From Penicillus capitatus (Eukaryota; Chlorophyta), in assembly GCA_965649825.1 (NCBI GenBank), contig OZ287694.1, positions 62,001-126,000 of the forward strand: a stretch of DNA of 64,000 nucleotides, given 5' to 3'. The notes beneath the pieces were generated by a model. The model ran no database searches. It saw only the letters and a list, made by a program, of their open reading frames with translations, and was not told where the DNA came from. A program made the translations under genes and the position numbers. Shown here one piece after another: positions 51,001 to 59,500 of the stretch; positions within the stretch are counted from its first letter, which is position 1; each line of letters opens with the position of its first letter.

Positions 51001-53487
51001 TTCTGTTGGTTTGCCCGTCGTGGCGACTGCTGAGGCGGCGGAGGCGGTGGCGACTGCTGAGGCGGCGGAGGCGGTGGCGACTGCTGAGGCGGCGGAGGCG
51101 GTGGCGACTGCTGAGGCGGCGGAGGCGGTGGCGACTGCTGAGCCGACTCCTGGGTGGTCTGTTCTTGAGTCAGTTGTTGCGCCTGAGCCCTTTGTCCCCG
51201 CATCAGATTCCACACGATTCTGAGTAGCCAGCAAATCCCCTGGGTTATGGCTACGATTCGCATCACAACCTTGCGGATGTTCCTGAATACATTCAAAATC
51301 CACGCGGCGACGTTGTATAGAAGCATAGCAGCGCCTACCAACTGCCAGCCGTTCCCCGTAGCCAGGGCGCTACGAATTGCTTTGATTCCAAATTTATCCC
51401 ATAGTGAGCCTAACACCCATGTAACTGCGTTATCACGGGTACCGGTTAGCCATTTTATAGAGCGGTCGAGGAATGTATCATTCCCGTGACCGCTCTCCCA
51501 ACCGTTAGCCTGGCTTTCGCAGATGCAATCGTCTAGAGCCGTCTTCATGTTGCCTGTGTGTTCGTTGATCTTGTTTATTGTCTCGCGGATATTATTGAGA
51601 GTGTCATTGAGGTGCTGCCAATCGACGTTAGAACTCTTAGCATGTGACTCTTGTGACGTTTCAGGTCCTTGGTTGTCTGTCGACGAACCATTTACCGTGA
51701 TGTTCAGGAACTGGGTGATGCCGTCCAAGGTCTCTGCGACGTGTCGCACTTCTCCTACGAGAGAGGACTTCCTAGATGGGAAGTTGTTGATGATCGAGAC
51801 TGTCGCAGTCGTCAACAAACTCGCTGGGGAGAATACGGACAACACACCTCTGTTTGTCGCCCAGTTGACGATCCCATGAGCAGTAAGACCTACGACAGCA
51901 CTAGTGATCATTGCGTCAATATAGTCTGGCCAAGTGATGTCGATTCCCATTCTGAAGTCGGGGATCATGGACCAAGATTGCCCATCTTCGACAGGTAGAG
52001 CATCTCCCATCTCGTGCAAATTGAAGACATTTTCTGGAGGGAGTTCTTGTTCTGTCCATTGGTCTTCGGACTGTTCGGACTGTTCGGACTGTTCGGACTG
52101 TTCGGACTGTTCGGACTGTTCGGACTGTTCGGACTGTTCGGGATCGGATCGCGGAGCCTCCTCGTCGAATAGATCTTCCGCCAATTCTACCGGAATCTCG
52201 TATTCGTCATATTCGAGCTTGTAAGCTTCCGCGCTGGGTTCCGAATCCATCGGCAAGTCCGTATTAGTTTGTACGTCTTCATGTTCTGCGACGGGGATAG
52301 CGAACTCAAAACGCCTGCGGAGGGCTCTAGCTGAGCCGGCTATGGTGCGTCTGTCTTCTTCGGCATTTGTGTCTGTACACACGAGGTCATATATCTTCTG
52401 TCTAGATGCGTCCAGCACCGCTTTTGGTTCCCACGTCTGTGAATGAGGATTGCCCGGGATTAGTAGGAAGAAGGACATTCCTGTAGCCAGAATCGGCTTT
52501 CCTCCCCAATGTATCAATGAACCCTCGCCGAGAAGCATGATCAGCATATTGGCTTCCTCGTACGTAATGCCTTCGCTTGCGTCATAGAAGATGATGCCGT
52601 TAGGGCACTTTTTGACGAAGACCGCGATCTCCCTTTGAATTATTCTAGCCTCATTCACAGATTTGGATTGCGGTTTAATATACTTGAAACAGCTGCTCTT
52701 TTGCAGACTAGGCTCATTCTTGATTCCGTTAACCAGCGAGTCGCATGTACTTGTCGTACAGTAGAGAACTGTAGACGTCGCTTTATCGTAAAAATTGTTG
52801 TCTACCTTGTCGTTTATACTACGAGCAAGGTTATCGACATACTGATCTATCCAGTCTCCGCCACCGCGGATGTTTTCCTGGATGCTTGTTAGGGTTTTAT
52901 TCCGTAACCCTATTATTTCATCCTTCCAGCCAAACCATGAGCCGTGCGTGACGGCGGCAAAGTGTAGAAGAACCCACAACAGTATTGGAAGCACTCGCTC
53001 CGAAACCATGTCGCGTAGGTTTTTAGATGGAAACAATTTTAAAGGTGGGCGCACGTAGACCTGTGAAACGTAAAGTCTTACAAACGAAAGACGAGATCTG
53101 TACATCGACAACGCTTTTATAGGGTACTTTATTTAAGGAACAAAGAAGGAATATTCTGAGAAGATTCCGGAATCTACTTGGAATCTGTGACGTAGAGCCG
53201 CGGGTCTATTTGTGGATGGGAAGTTATAGAGAACCTACGACCTGTCACTTGGAGATCGACACAAGTGTAAGTAGATGAGCGCATTATCGTGAGCGCTACG
53301 CCTTAACACGACAACGTACCCATTGATAGGAGACGGTCACCAGAAGTAAACAGCTCAGAATAAAAATCACGGTGTGCGAGAAGAGAAGCGCATCTGCACG
53401 GAGATGATTATTTCCGAACAACGTGTTCAGTGCCGCAGGCAAAGCGCGCCGCTTCATTTTCTGAATAATATAGGAGACCGTGAGCAT
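45021..53487 (-). CDS. GT31-type glycosyltransferase 1, interrupted in intron 1 by a retroelement
   Basis: A beta-1,3-galactosyl/GlcNAc-transferase-like Golgi enzyme. Exon 1 (ATG 53457, or 53487) encodes a type II anchor (TVIFILSCLLLVTVSYQW) and ends at donor GTACGT. Exon 2 is 46276-46435, exon 3 46122-46235, exon 4 45242-46101, exon 5 45021-45200. Catalytic features: RRHAIRQTWMREGLS, MMKADDDVYVRV (the DxD metal site), GWSYLVSRDNVFHAM and MKGIEDAMVGILLAD. The C-terminal exon (VVHLDVDSPTLL ... ISKDGEKFI) is shared only with copy 2. Intron 1 (46436-53319) contains the whole retroelement; without it and one target copy, the intron would be 34 nt. The exon 3/4 junction (20 nt, 46102-46121) is uncertain. 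Confidence 0.75.
46481..46785 (-). repeat. LTR (3' LTR in element orientation)
   Basis: 305 bp, identical by eye to 53009-53313. It is preceded in element direction by a purine-rich but interrupted stretch (AGAAGATAGGTGGGC) that could serve as the polypurine tract. Confidence 0.95.
46795..49797 (-). CDS. Retroelement pol: reverse transcriptase, RNase H, integrase
   Basis: Read by -1 frameshift from ORF1; the frame is open from the slippery site to stop 46795, about 1,000 codons. Reverse transcriptase: IRPTIDFRDINTYL, PQGVNVSPELFNNRM and the catalytic YFDDILIG. RNase H: LYTDWCGNPLNQ, FLGELMGIVRALKEC and VYSDNMATVNWL. Integrase: zinc finger HAGH ... CETC, catalytic DDE in LCLDFIGPL, ILCDNGSAF and GTVEAFNRNL, and a C-terminal segment (WVYPCVVVKEHSDHRWDIRM) with no clear chromodomain. 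All catalytic residues are present, so the enzyme set looks intact. Confidence 0.93.
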   Translation of the reverse strand, partial: KKLRDQPVFQQAHDAQQKPHVKRLVLVKSNWNDETPPNRQEERLTPSPLQVTESIDRELFPFKQNGWIVFMAGRSFVLGPFRSRRIILPFKFSETTTWTAFFDCTHNKNIFCKVKVRTNGQISVVIFNQSDVPQHITSKMRLCCAKGDVESIVDVDGTEYPLRIKTKRVNIMSITTPIDKDAIVARLREEFPLVFSDTIRPTTSRLWDIRVRDRDLCWHGEPKPCWRENYVSDLTNEEISKEIDSLNKEGVIRPLSVAEAIHAVVAPLNFIRKPNGKIRPTIDFRDINTYLEGTQGGTIIPVSNIIQKVDPKWTVYTIVDIVHGYGSIPIDDSISLFFALHWNGVTYGFRRLPQGVNVSPELFNNRMTHILQGLDVVRYFDDILIGGETEEELLDKTKLLLKRFDEYGLTINCQKCDWFETSVSFLGTELSAGTLNPYHRAQAILQKLPTITSRHDVQKAMGLCQQLAQYCYKYDAIVTRLKPFLKREHNDYTKADEIYKDAVQSLCISTYRLTLERRGPFHLYTDWCGNPLNQFGYVLLNSTLQPVLFGSFTTKQRVGSFLGELMGIVRALKECYFVIKQTEVFVYSDNMATVNWLKEPTFLHKFKDLRIQRQHCWLRHHFSHDRLHFCFVEGKDNVIADLLSRWRDNAPVEFHTKKKQQGYQVNSVSLTPDERTELIKKAHAGHFGVKKTFLNLRSDGTRWTNDFNDVRDYVNNCETCQMFRNPRSEVDLGMIDSPSPNHTLCLDFIGPLNRGSHGFRYIATGIDAFTKFGVGRPCKTCSAAQAIKLVLEWARNFGAPQRILCDNGSAFIARSFESTCAQHGIDLLHTPTYSHKSAGTVEAFNRNLVNRLRRIWAEKGGDWTTHVSTSVHEINRTIHSTTLFCPQYLLTGTQRNGTTTSPQQLDTDRGLAYQRIIKAHQQNKTRHHKKVKNRSMEVGAEVSWYNSKLADRLDSKLYSKWVYPCVVVKEHSDHRWDIRMPNGSTLHNVHRDFLRRLDRR
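49788..53009 (-). CDS. Retroelement ORF1: envelope-like membrane region fused to Gag and protease
   Basis: 1,073 codons from ATG 53009. Residues about 1-24 form a signal peptide (MVSERVLPILLWVLLHFAAV). A Cys-containing lumenal-type region with N-glycosylation sites (NKT, NIT, NGS, NDT) runs to about 550, interrupted by EQS repeats (52063-52141) and a hydrophobic span near 360-383. A strong hydrophobic block with basic linkers (residues about 551-601: GAAMLLYNVAAWILNVF, then ITQGICWLLRIVWNLM) follows, then four QQSPPPPPP repeats (51031-51142), a coiled-coil Gag region, a zinc knuckle CERCGQKGHSWKDC (CCHC spacing 2-4-4), and an aspartic protease site, LLDTGAQTNVLPAKLA. A membrane ectodomain N-terminal to Gag in one frame is unusual; translation could also start further down. 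Confidence 0.8.
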   Translation of the reverse strand: MVSERVLPILLWVLLHFAAVTHGSWFGWKDEIIGLRNKTLTSIQENIRGGGDWIDQYVDNLARSINDKVDNNFYDKATSTVLYCTTSTCDSLVNGIKNEPSLQKSSCFKYIKPQSKSVNEARIIQREIAVFVKKCPNGIIFYDASEGITYEEANMLIMLLGEGSLIHWGGKPILATGMSFFLLIPGNPHSQTWEPKAVLDASRQKIYDLVCTDTNAEEDRRTIAGSARALRRRFEFAIPVAEHEDVQTNTDLPMDSEPSAEAYKLEYDEYEIPVELAEDLFDEEAPRSDPEQSEQSEQSEQSEQSEQSEQSEQSEDQWTEQELPPENVFNLHEMGDALPVEDGQSWSMIPDFRMGIDITWPDYIDAMITSAVVGLTAHGIVNWATNRGVLSVFSPASLLTTATVSIINNFPSRKSSLVGEVRHVAETLDGITQFLNITVNGSSTDNQGPETSQESHAKSSNVDWQHLNDTLNNIRETINKINEHTGNMKTALDDCICESQANGWESGHGNDTFLDRSIKWLTGTRDNAVTWVLGSLWDKFGIKAIRSALATGNGWQLVGAAMLLYNVAAWILNVFRNIRKVVMRIVAITQGICWLLRIVWNLMRGQRAQAQQLTQEQTTQESAQQSPPPPPPQQSPPPPPPQQSPPPPPPQQSPPPPPPQQSPRRANQQNIVTEIHPDPLPETRRDTEQGGLIQSLMEGIQAMQEELMRRAEDLERRLVNRQGRMEASLEASFTSIGQRLEAVEDRTRIQQVSCEQHHPELSPDVRKATRRQQEGQKRQEKDAATPRTPVSHAPTRHNEKGPSMKDVHTLLPKRKENLSQFARRMSKLLELVQDPLKYATATERIFNIANAHIQSRLRGLPWGNAENWPRVQLIIDECLEQEQNSRGHARADSRKNMRQDVGHTCERCGQKGHSWKDCPTVTKTPKAPESRTVAQTNPVQRQESRRMLQYNVPLNMEDIAGKISCLLDTGAQTNVLPAKLARKHNLVLRSSKVRDVTSFNNKTTKTSGEISLLCTLGKQSAEIPFVVCEGVQRPILGMQALQAFKLQLNCEEDAVYDDKGNKILIHNVSVSKN
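49791..49797 (-). promoter_or_regulatory. -1 ribosomal frameshift site A_AAA_AAC
   Basis: On the minus strand the last ORF1 codons are TCA AAA AAC TGA; the heptamer A AAA AAC sits in the right phase immediately before the stop. The -1 frame is open from here through all of pol. About 10 nt downstream GCCTG and CAGGC can form a small hairpin (8-nt loop), a possible stimulator. Confidence 0.8.
52991..53008 (-). promoter_or_regulatory. Candidate tRNA primer-binding site
   Basis: Directly after the 5' LTR the minus strand reads TGGTTTCGGAGCGAGTGC, beginning with the TGG that pairs with a tRNA CCA end. The tRNA was not identified. The ORF1 ATG (53009) overlaps the LTR/PBS junction. Confidence 0.6.
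53009..53313 (-). repeat. LTR (5' LTR in element orientation)
   Basis: 305 bp. On the minus strand it contains AATAAA (53128-53133) and, just after, a TATA box, CCTATAAAAG (around 53115-53121), suggesting a promoter with the start site some 25-30 nt downstream. The LTR also has an open frame in phase with ORF1. Confidence 0.93.
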
Positions 53488-53976
53488 TGTCGATTGACGG
53501 CACGGTTGTTGGGCCTTCTGAAATACCCGCTTCTTTTTATCCGTCGGATCAGCGGCATTTCAGTTCGATCGACTGGACAGCGGAACCGTTTTGCACGCGG
53601 CTTGTTTTTAATGGGATTAAGACGATCGCTTGCGTGGCGAATTCGAAAACGTCTTCTATAAAATGCCTTTCGTCATTAAAGACGCCGCCTCTCTTCCTGG
53701 CGGCGGCTTTATTTCGAATGTGCACCATGCAGTGATGGTGGACACTAGCAGACAGACGAAGTTTATTGCATAGACGAAAACTGAATCATTATCACGACGG
53801 TTAGAACATGCTAAAAACACAACAGAAGCTGATGGCAGTTATATCCTGTACACTACGGCATGAACTCAACAAACGACGGCAGAAAAGAATGAAAGATGTT
53901 CTATGTCAGATGGGACAAGGAATGTGGAAAAGGTCATTCGTGGCGCCGACCTTGGTCAGTACTTTAGGTTTCTGGA
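53488..53976. other. Spacer upstream of GT31 copy 1
   Basis: About 490 nt between the start of GT31 copy 1 and the stop of GT31 copy 2, both on the minus strand. No gene seen; it should contain the copy 1 promoter. TATAAAATG occurs at 53657 on the plus strand without an obvious gene. Confidence 0.45.
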
Positions 53977-55578
53977 TCACAATGTCTTCTGGCCATCTTC
54001 AAATCGCGAGTTGCGCCACTCGTACCAGGCAAACCAATCACCCGAAACAAAATCTCCAGAACTGCATCGAACCGTTTTGCTATCCCAAACGCCGTTTCTA
54101 TCTAATGTATGCAATGCATCGAAGCGCTCCGGAGCGTCAATATCGAGATGGATCACCTAGAAACCCAGCCATCGAAAAACGGAAGAGATGTGGCGGCGGC
54201 GGGGCATACGGCAGTCGCAGGTGTGCATTTTCGCCAGGAAGGTTTAAATCGGTAGTCGGAGTCCGGTGAAACGTAGTTGCTCACCAAGATGCCGACCATA
54301 ATGTCTTCGAGGTTGTGAAACTTGTGCTGCCATCTCGGCGCCGTTGTCGGCGTCAATTCCCATTTCTGATATCTCTTCAGCGCATGAAAGGCCACATCGC
54401 GGGAAAGAACGTAACCCCATCCAGCCAGATAAAGTGTCCCAGTCACCTCCTTAGCCATGTCGGCGTCAAACTCCCCGTACGGTTGATACCATTTCGACAT
54501 CGGATCGCGGAACGGCTTGAAGCCTCTTTGGTTTTCGATGTACCCTTTGTACACGTGTCGCATACGGGGCACCATATGTTCGTCGTTCAAGCTATTCAGC
54601 ACTTTCTTGATGCGGACGTAGACATCTTCATCCGTCTTCAGAACGTGTGTGTACTTGGCAGGATGTGACAGATAGTACTTAAGCATGCTGTGTGTCTTGT
54701 TGAAGAGATTCTCGTAGACGTCGCGCTGTCGGATGAAAGCAATATCGCCATGTTCGCGTATCTCTTTCTTCAGACGTCCAATCATCGTTCTATTGCATCC
54801 CTCTGGATCACACAAAAAAGAGTGAGATCCGAAAGCGCGCTCCTCAAAGACGCACCCGGTTGTCCGATGAAGAATCGGACCTCGATATCGACGCCCATCT
54901 CCTCGGCATCGCGCATCCACGTGCGGCGAATACCGTGACGGCGTTCTCGACTTTGTTCGCTGCAGGCGGTGGCCGTGACGGCAATGAACAGACGGATGTT
55001 GTCCATCTCGAGTCGACCTTCTTTGACATCTGTCCAGTAGATCAGCAAGCACACCGGGTGAGCAACGCAGGCTGTCACATCGCGTGCATCTTGCCTTGGA
55101 TCTCTGCCTGCTCGAGCTCTTCGTAGCGTATGTCTTCTTCGTGGGTGTAAGGGCGTCCAGGATAGAAGGCCTCCGAGAAGTCGACTTCGTTTCCTGCACC
55201 GCATAACGTTTTTTTCCTGGCGGCGGGCGATAAGGGTGGGCACCGGCAACTCCGAAATCTACCAACAGATCCTTCCGCTGAGAACGGTGCGTTGCAAAGG
55301 ATGCCGGGCGTATTTCTTTTGTCAGATTGCCAATGGCCATGGTTCTCGATAAGCCTCTCGATATCTGGTTCTCTGCCACGAAGAGACCTCGCTTCTCATT
55401 CACGGCGGCATCCTGACGCCCCTTGCGCTGTACCTCGACATGCATTCTCTGCACAGCACAGGAAACGATCCCTTATCATCTCCCACGATAGCGGAAAGGT
55501 CGATAGAGGTACCCATTCGTAGATAGTGCCTAGCAAAAAACCGCAGGAGGTGGCAAGGAAAAGACACACGAGGAGCAT
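53977..55578 (-). CDS. GT31-type glycosyltransferase 2
   Basis: Tandem paralogue of copy 1. ATG 55578 encodes the anchor MLLVCLFLATSCGFLLGTIY and ends EW at donor GTACCT, the same intron position as in copy 1. Later exons match: KDLLVDFGVAG, NEVDFSEAFYPGRPYT, DNIRLFIAVTATACSEQSRE, HGIRRTWMRDAEEMG, LKTDEDVYVRIKK, GWGYVLSRDVAFHAL, NLEDIMVGILVSN, and the C-terminal exon VIHLDIDAPERFDAL ... stop 53977. The metal motif is DED where copy 1 has DDD; both Asp of DxD remain. One intron contains TCTCACTCTTTT. Likely a Golgi glycan-elongating enzyme; sugar specificity cannot be read from sequence. Confidence 0.82.
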
Positions 55579-56512
55579 CGATTTCTTGGAACATAGGAAA
55601 TGCACATAGGCGTTCCATCGCCCTGAAGGGAATTCCCCATATAGAGCGTGCAGAGATATAGAGAGAGCGTCGGTCGACTTTGCTTGCTCGTGTCTTCAAC
55701 ATCCACCAGGTGCCGCGCATTGCTGTTGAGGCCCAGGTTAAAGAAGCTCTGCGTTGCGTCGAAGGTCTTGGGTCCTCGCGTCCTTGCCGAATAGCCGTAC
55801 GTCATGGTGCGGAAATGGAGGGCGCCTTCTCCGTAGCTAAAGCGAGAAGAAACGATGGATCGAATTCGGCCTGTGGTCAAATTTAGGCATCGGCGTTTTG
55901 CTAGCCGTCGGTTACATCGTCGTCCACGGATCTAAAGGTTCGAACGCGGCGAGGCCTTTGGTAATCGACCTTCCGACAACTGCCTCCATCGGCACAGCCA
56001 CGCGTCGCCCAAGGCAGAGATATGAACAAGGCAAAAGATCCAACGCCTCGTTGCCAAACCATAAACCATATGCTGTGGACGGACGCGAATTGGATAGGGA
56101 AAGGCTGTCCTGTACGCTGCCATTCCCGAAAGGCTGCGTTCCGAAGCCGTCGGGACGGAATTGGCGCAGACGCTCAGTATCGATCCACCCAGCGCGTCTC
56201 GTCAGGAGAGCGACCCTGAAGGCAGTCGTGACGTCTTTGACAGACGTGTCGGTCGTCTATCGCCGTCGACGCTGTCCAGCGGCAGTCGATGGGTAGGGTC
56301 TTCTGTACCAGGCCCAGCATCCGATGGGGGAGAAACCGTCATTAAAACGCGCCTTGGCAAACCTCCCGCTTATTGACATTCGGCAGCGACGGCCTCGTGA
56401 TATTCGTCTTCTCCGGGACAACGGTCCATCCGACGTCAGCGCAGAGAACGGAGCACACATTGTCTGCGTCTCTCTCCCAGTTTTGTGTTCCGTCCGTTAC
56501 GAAGAGCGGACG
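55579..56512. other. Spacer with an unresolved membrane-type open frame
   Basis: Separates divergent GT31 copy 2 and the PMP-repeat gene. The plus frame at about 55866-56296 reads NLGIGVLLAVGYIVVHGS, a plausible transmembrane start, followed by a basic region. It has no ATG in frame and no clean splice partner, so I do not call a gene. Confidence 0.35.
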
Positions 56513-59500
56513 ATGTCTCGCGGGAGGCGGTTGCTGTTTTTCACGTGCCTGACGTGCCACACGGTATGGACTGCCGCCTTCGAGACGGGTCAGGAGCGGA
56601 TGGATGGGGAGCCTAACGGACGGAGCGGTAAGAGAACGCCGGACGGGCGAACTCCGCATCGCTACCGCGAGCGTTGTATCGAACCGTCGAACGAACTGCC
56701 CTGCGCGATACCGAACGCACTCACCAAGTTGTGAGATCGGTATGGCTGTGCAGATGATCGTCCCTGTCGTCTCACCAGAGAACAGCGGGATGGGATGCGG
56801 AACAAGAGCGAGGGCGTTTGGACGCTGACACGAACCTATCTCGAAGGACAGGAGAGCGACGTGCAGGCTGTGGTCAACTGCACCCGCAAAGGAGACCGTG
56901 TGCGATTACCAGCAGGGGCGACATTTGAACTGACCCACAGAATCGAGATTCCGTGGAAACTCACGCTGAGCAGTTTTGCCGAGTCTACGGGCAGGGCAAG
57001 CTCCACAGGCTCCCGGCAGCATGAAGGTGTGGTGTTGAGATGTCGACCAGGCGAAGGTGCTTTTCTCATCAAGTGATGTTCTCTCCTTTGCGGCGTCTGC
57101 GTCTGATGACGTGGGGGTTTAGATCTGGGGATGTTGTCTTGGAGGGCATCACGTTTGCGAACTGCTCTTTGGATGATGCGAGGGTGCATGGCGCCATTGT
57201 GGAGGTGGCGGATTGCTCGATGGCGTCTCGGTCTAACGACATCGTCCTGCGTCACGTGCACTTCCAACAGAACGCATTGCGAGGCGGCGCGGCTATCGAT
57301 GTCGGGCATCCCGCATGCGCCTCGGTTGAGATGCGTGATGTGACCTTCTCCCTTAACGAATGCTCGGGTGCGTGCTTCGGTCGTCTGGCCGCTAACAATA
57401 TCCTGAAGAATGTGAGAATGGAGCGGAATATGAAGTCTGATGATGACGAGCACGTCTTTGCTATGCTCTCCCTGCCGTCGGAATCCGACACGCAAGCCAC
57501 TGGACTGATCGCAAAAGGAAACGAATTGACGGTGGTGCTCGATGACTCTGGCGCAGCTAAATTGGAATTGAAGAAGTCGAAGTTTGTCGGGAATCGTGGA
57601 CGAAGCGCCATTCACTTGATGGGGACGAAAGAGGTTATGATCTCGAATTGCAGTTTTTCCAGGAATGCAGCAGAGGGGCTGAGTGGGGCTGGGCTCTTCT
57701 CCAAGAGCGTCGAGCGTCTCGACATGTCTAACTGCAATTTTGAGGAGAACGTTGCGAATGAAGGAGGAGCGATCACCTCTGAAAACACTTCGCTGAGAAT
57801 CGAGCACTGCGACTTCATCGGCAACCGTGCAGAGGAAAACGGCGGCGCGATTTTTGTCAGAGGTGGAGATTTGAAGATGTCCTCCTATTCTCGATGCACT
57901 ACCAACACAGCAAACACGTCTGCTGGCTGCATCTATCTCTCGCAGATGGATCGCTTTCGCATTGAGAGGACCAACTTCACTCAGAACAAGGCGATCGAGG
58001 AAGGCGGGGCATTAACCGTCAGGGAATCGAAAGGCAGAATGCAACACTGTATCCTCGAAAAAAACCGAGCCAATAGCGGTGGGGCAATGAGCATTGCTCG
58101 TCGGTCGAAGATCAAGATCATGGAGTCAGACATCCTCGCCAATAACGCCTCTCTCCATGAAGGCGGCGGTATCTGGATCAAAGAAGAATCCAGTATCACC
58201 CTTATCAATGTGACGTTGGATGAAAATTCTGCGGCGAAGTATGGAGGGTCTATCAGTATGTCGCACTCTAACTTGATCGCCCGAAACATGACGATTCAGA
58301 ATGGGTCTTGCGCGATGAACAAAGGCTGCGGCGGCGGAGGGATCCGAGCGAACGACGGCAGTCAGCTTAGGATATTTGACTCGACGTTCCTAAACAATAG
58401 CGCCAGTTATGGTGGAAGCTTGAGCTTCAAGAAGGCATCCGTGCACGTACGCCGTTCCGACTTCAACGATTCTCATGTCACGGCGCGTGGTGGGGCACTG
58501 AATGTCGAAGTGGGGTCCACATTGGTCCTCAAGCAATCAAAGATCAAAGGAAATGCAGCGAATCTAACCGGAGGGGGAATCCGATGTCGATCTGCGAACG
58601 TTACCATGCATCGTGGTCACTTACTCGACAACAAGGCTGACAAGCACGGCGGCGGCATCATTGCCTCAGACGCGTGTACTGTGATGATGAACGGGACTGT
58701 CGTTCGCCGCAATCGAGCAAAGCGTTACGGTGGAGGCCTCTGCCTTAAACTGAAAACCGTGACGAACCTCGCGGACATCATTTTTGAGGGAAACACTGCG
58801 GAGGCGAATGGTGGAGCCATCTACGTGAACGTAACACCCTCAGCGCCCATCACCATCACAACGTGCACGTTTGGCCGCAATGCAGCCAAGAACGGCGGAT
58901 CCATTGCTCTCAGGGAATCAACTGCCAAGATCGAAGATTCAGACTTCGCAAGAGGATCTGCCGAGTCGGGTGGAGGGTGCCTTTATATGGATCATCATAG
59001 CGACGTGGAGCTTTATGAGGTGAAAATGGCCAGATGCCGGTCAGACAACGGAGGTGCGATTCATGTCAAAGAATCTGTCCTGTCAGCCGAGCAGCTCAAA
59101 ATCCGTCACTGCCGGGCAAACCGATCGGGAGCTGGCGTCTTCTCAGCTCAGCGATCCAAGATGCGGTGCAGCTTCTGTAGATTTGAGGAGAATCATGCCG
59201 ACAGTACTGGCGGCGCCATATCGATTCTGTCACACAGCGATCCGCTGAGGCGGGCGTATCAGTTCTTCCACTGTCGCTTCCGCGAAAACCGTGCTCTCGT
59301 GGGAGGTGCGCGACGAAGAGATGCGTGCAAAAAGTGTAACCGTAGCACCTTTGTGTAGGGGCCATCCATTTGCTGAACGAGGAGGACGAGCACTGTGATG
59401 ATCCCATGGGGAACTGCACGTTCGTTGCGCTCGTTCGCAGCGCCTTCATCCAGAATTCCGCATCATTGGCCGGCGGCGCCGTCTTCGCCAGCAATCCAAA

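Larger units (their letters stand above)
46481..53313 (-). mobile_element. Full-length Ty3/gypsy-like LTR retrotransposon
   Basis: A 6,833-bp element on the minus strand: two 305-bp LTRs that look identical throughout (TGTCG...CGACA in window orientation), flanked by a 4-bp target duplication ACGT (46477-46480 and 53314-53317). Internal order in element direction: primer-binding site, ORF1 (envelope-like region, Gag, protease), -1 frameshift site, pol with reverse transcriptase, RNase H and integrase. Integrase after RNase H defines the Ty3/gypsy order. Both ORFs are open and the LTRs match, so the insertion is recent and could be active. Confidence 0.95.

Noticed and set aside
51031-51142. 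GGCGGC-rich tandem repeat considered as an independent satellite
   Set aside because: It encodes the QQSPPPPPP repeats within the intact retroelement ORF1.
56836-57807. Minus-strand open frame of 323 codons
   Set aside because: Antisense to the PMP-repeat gene; no family features.
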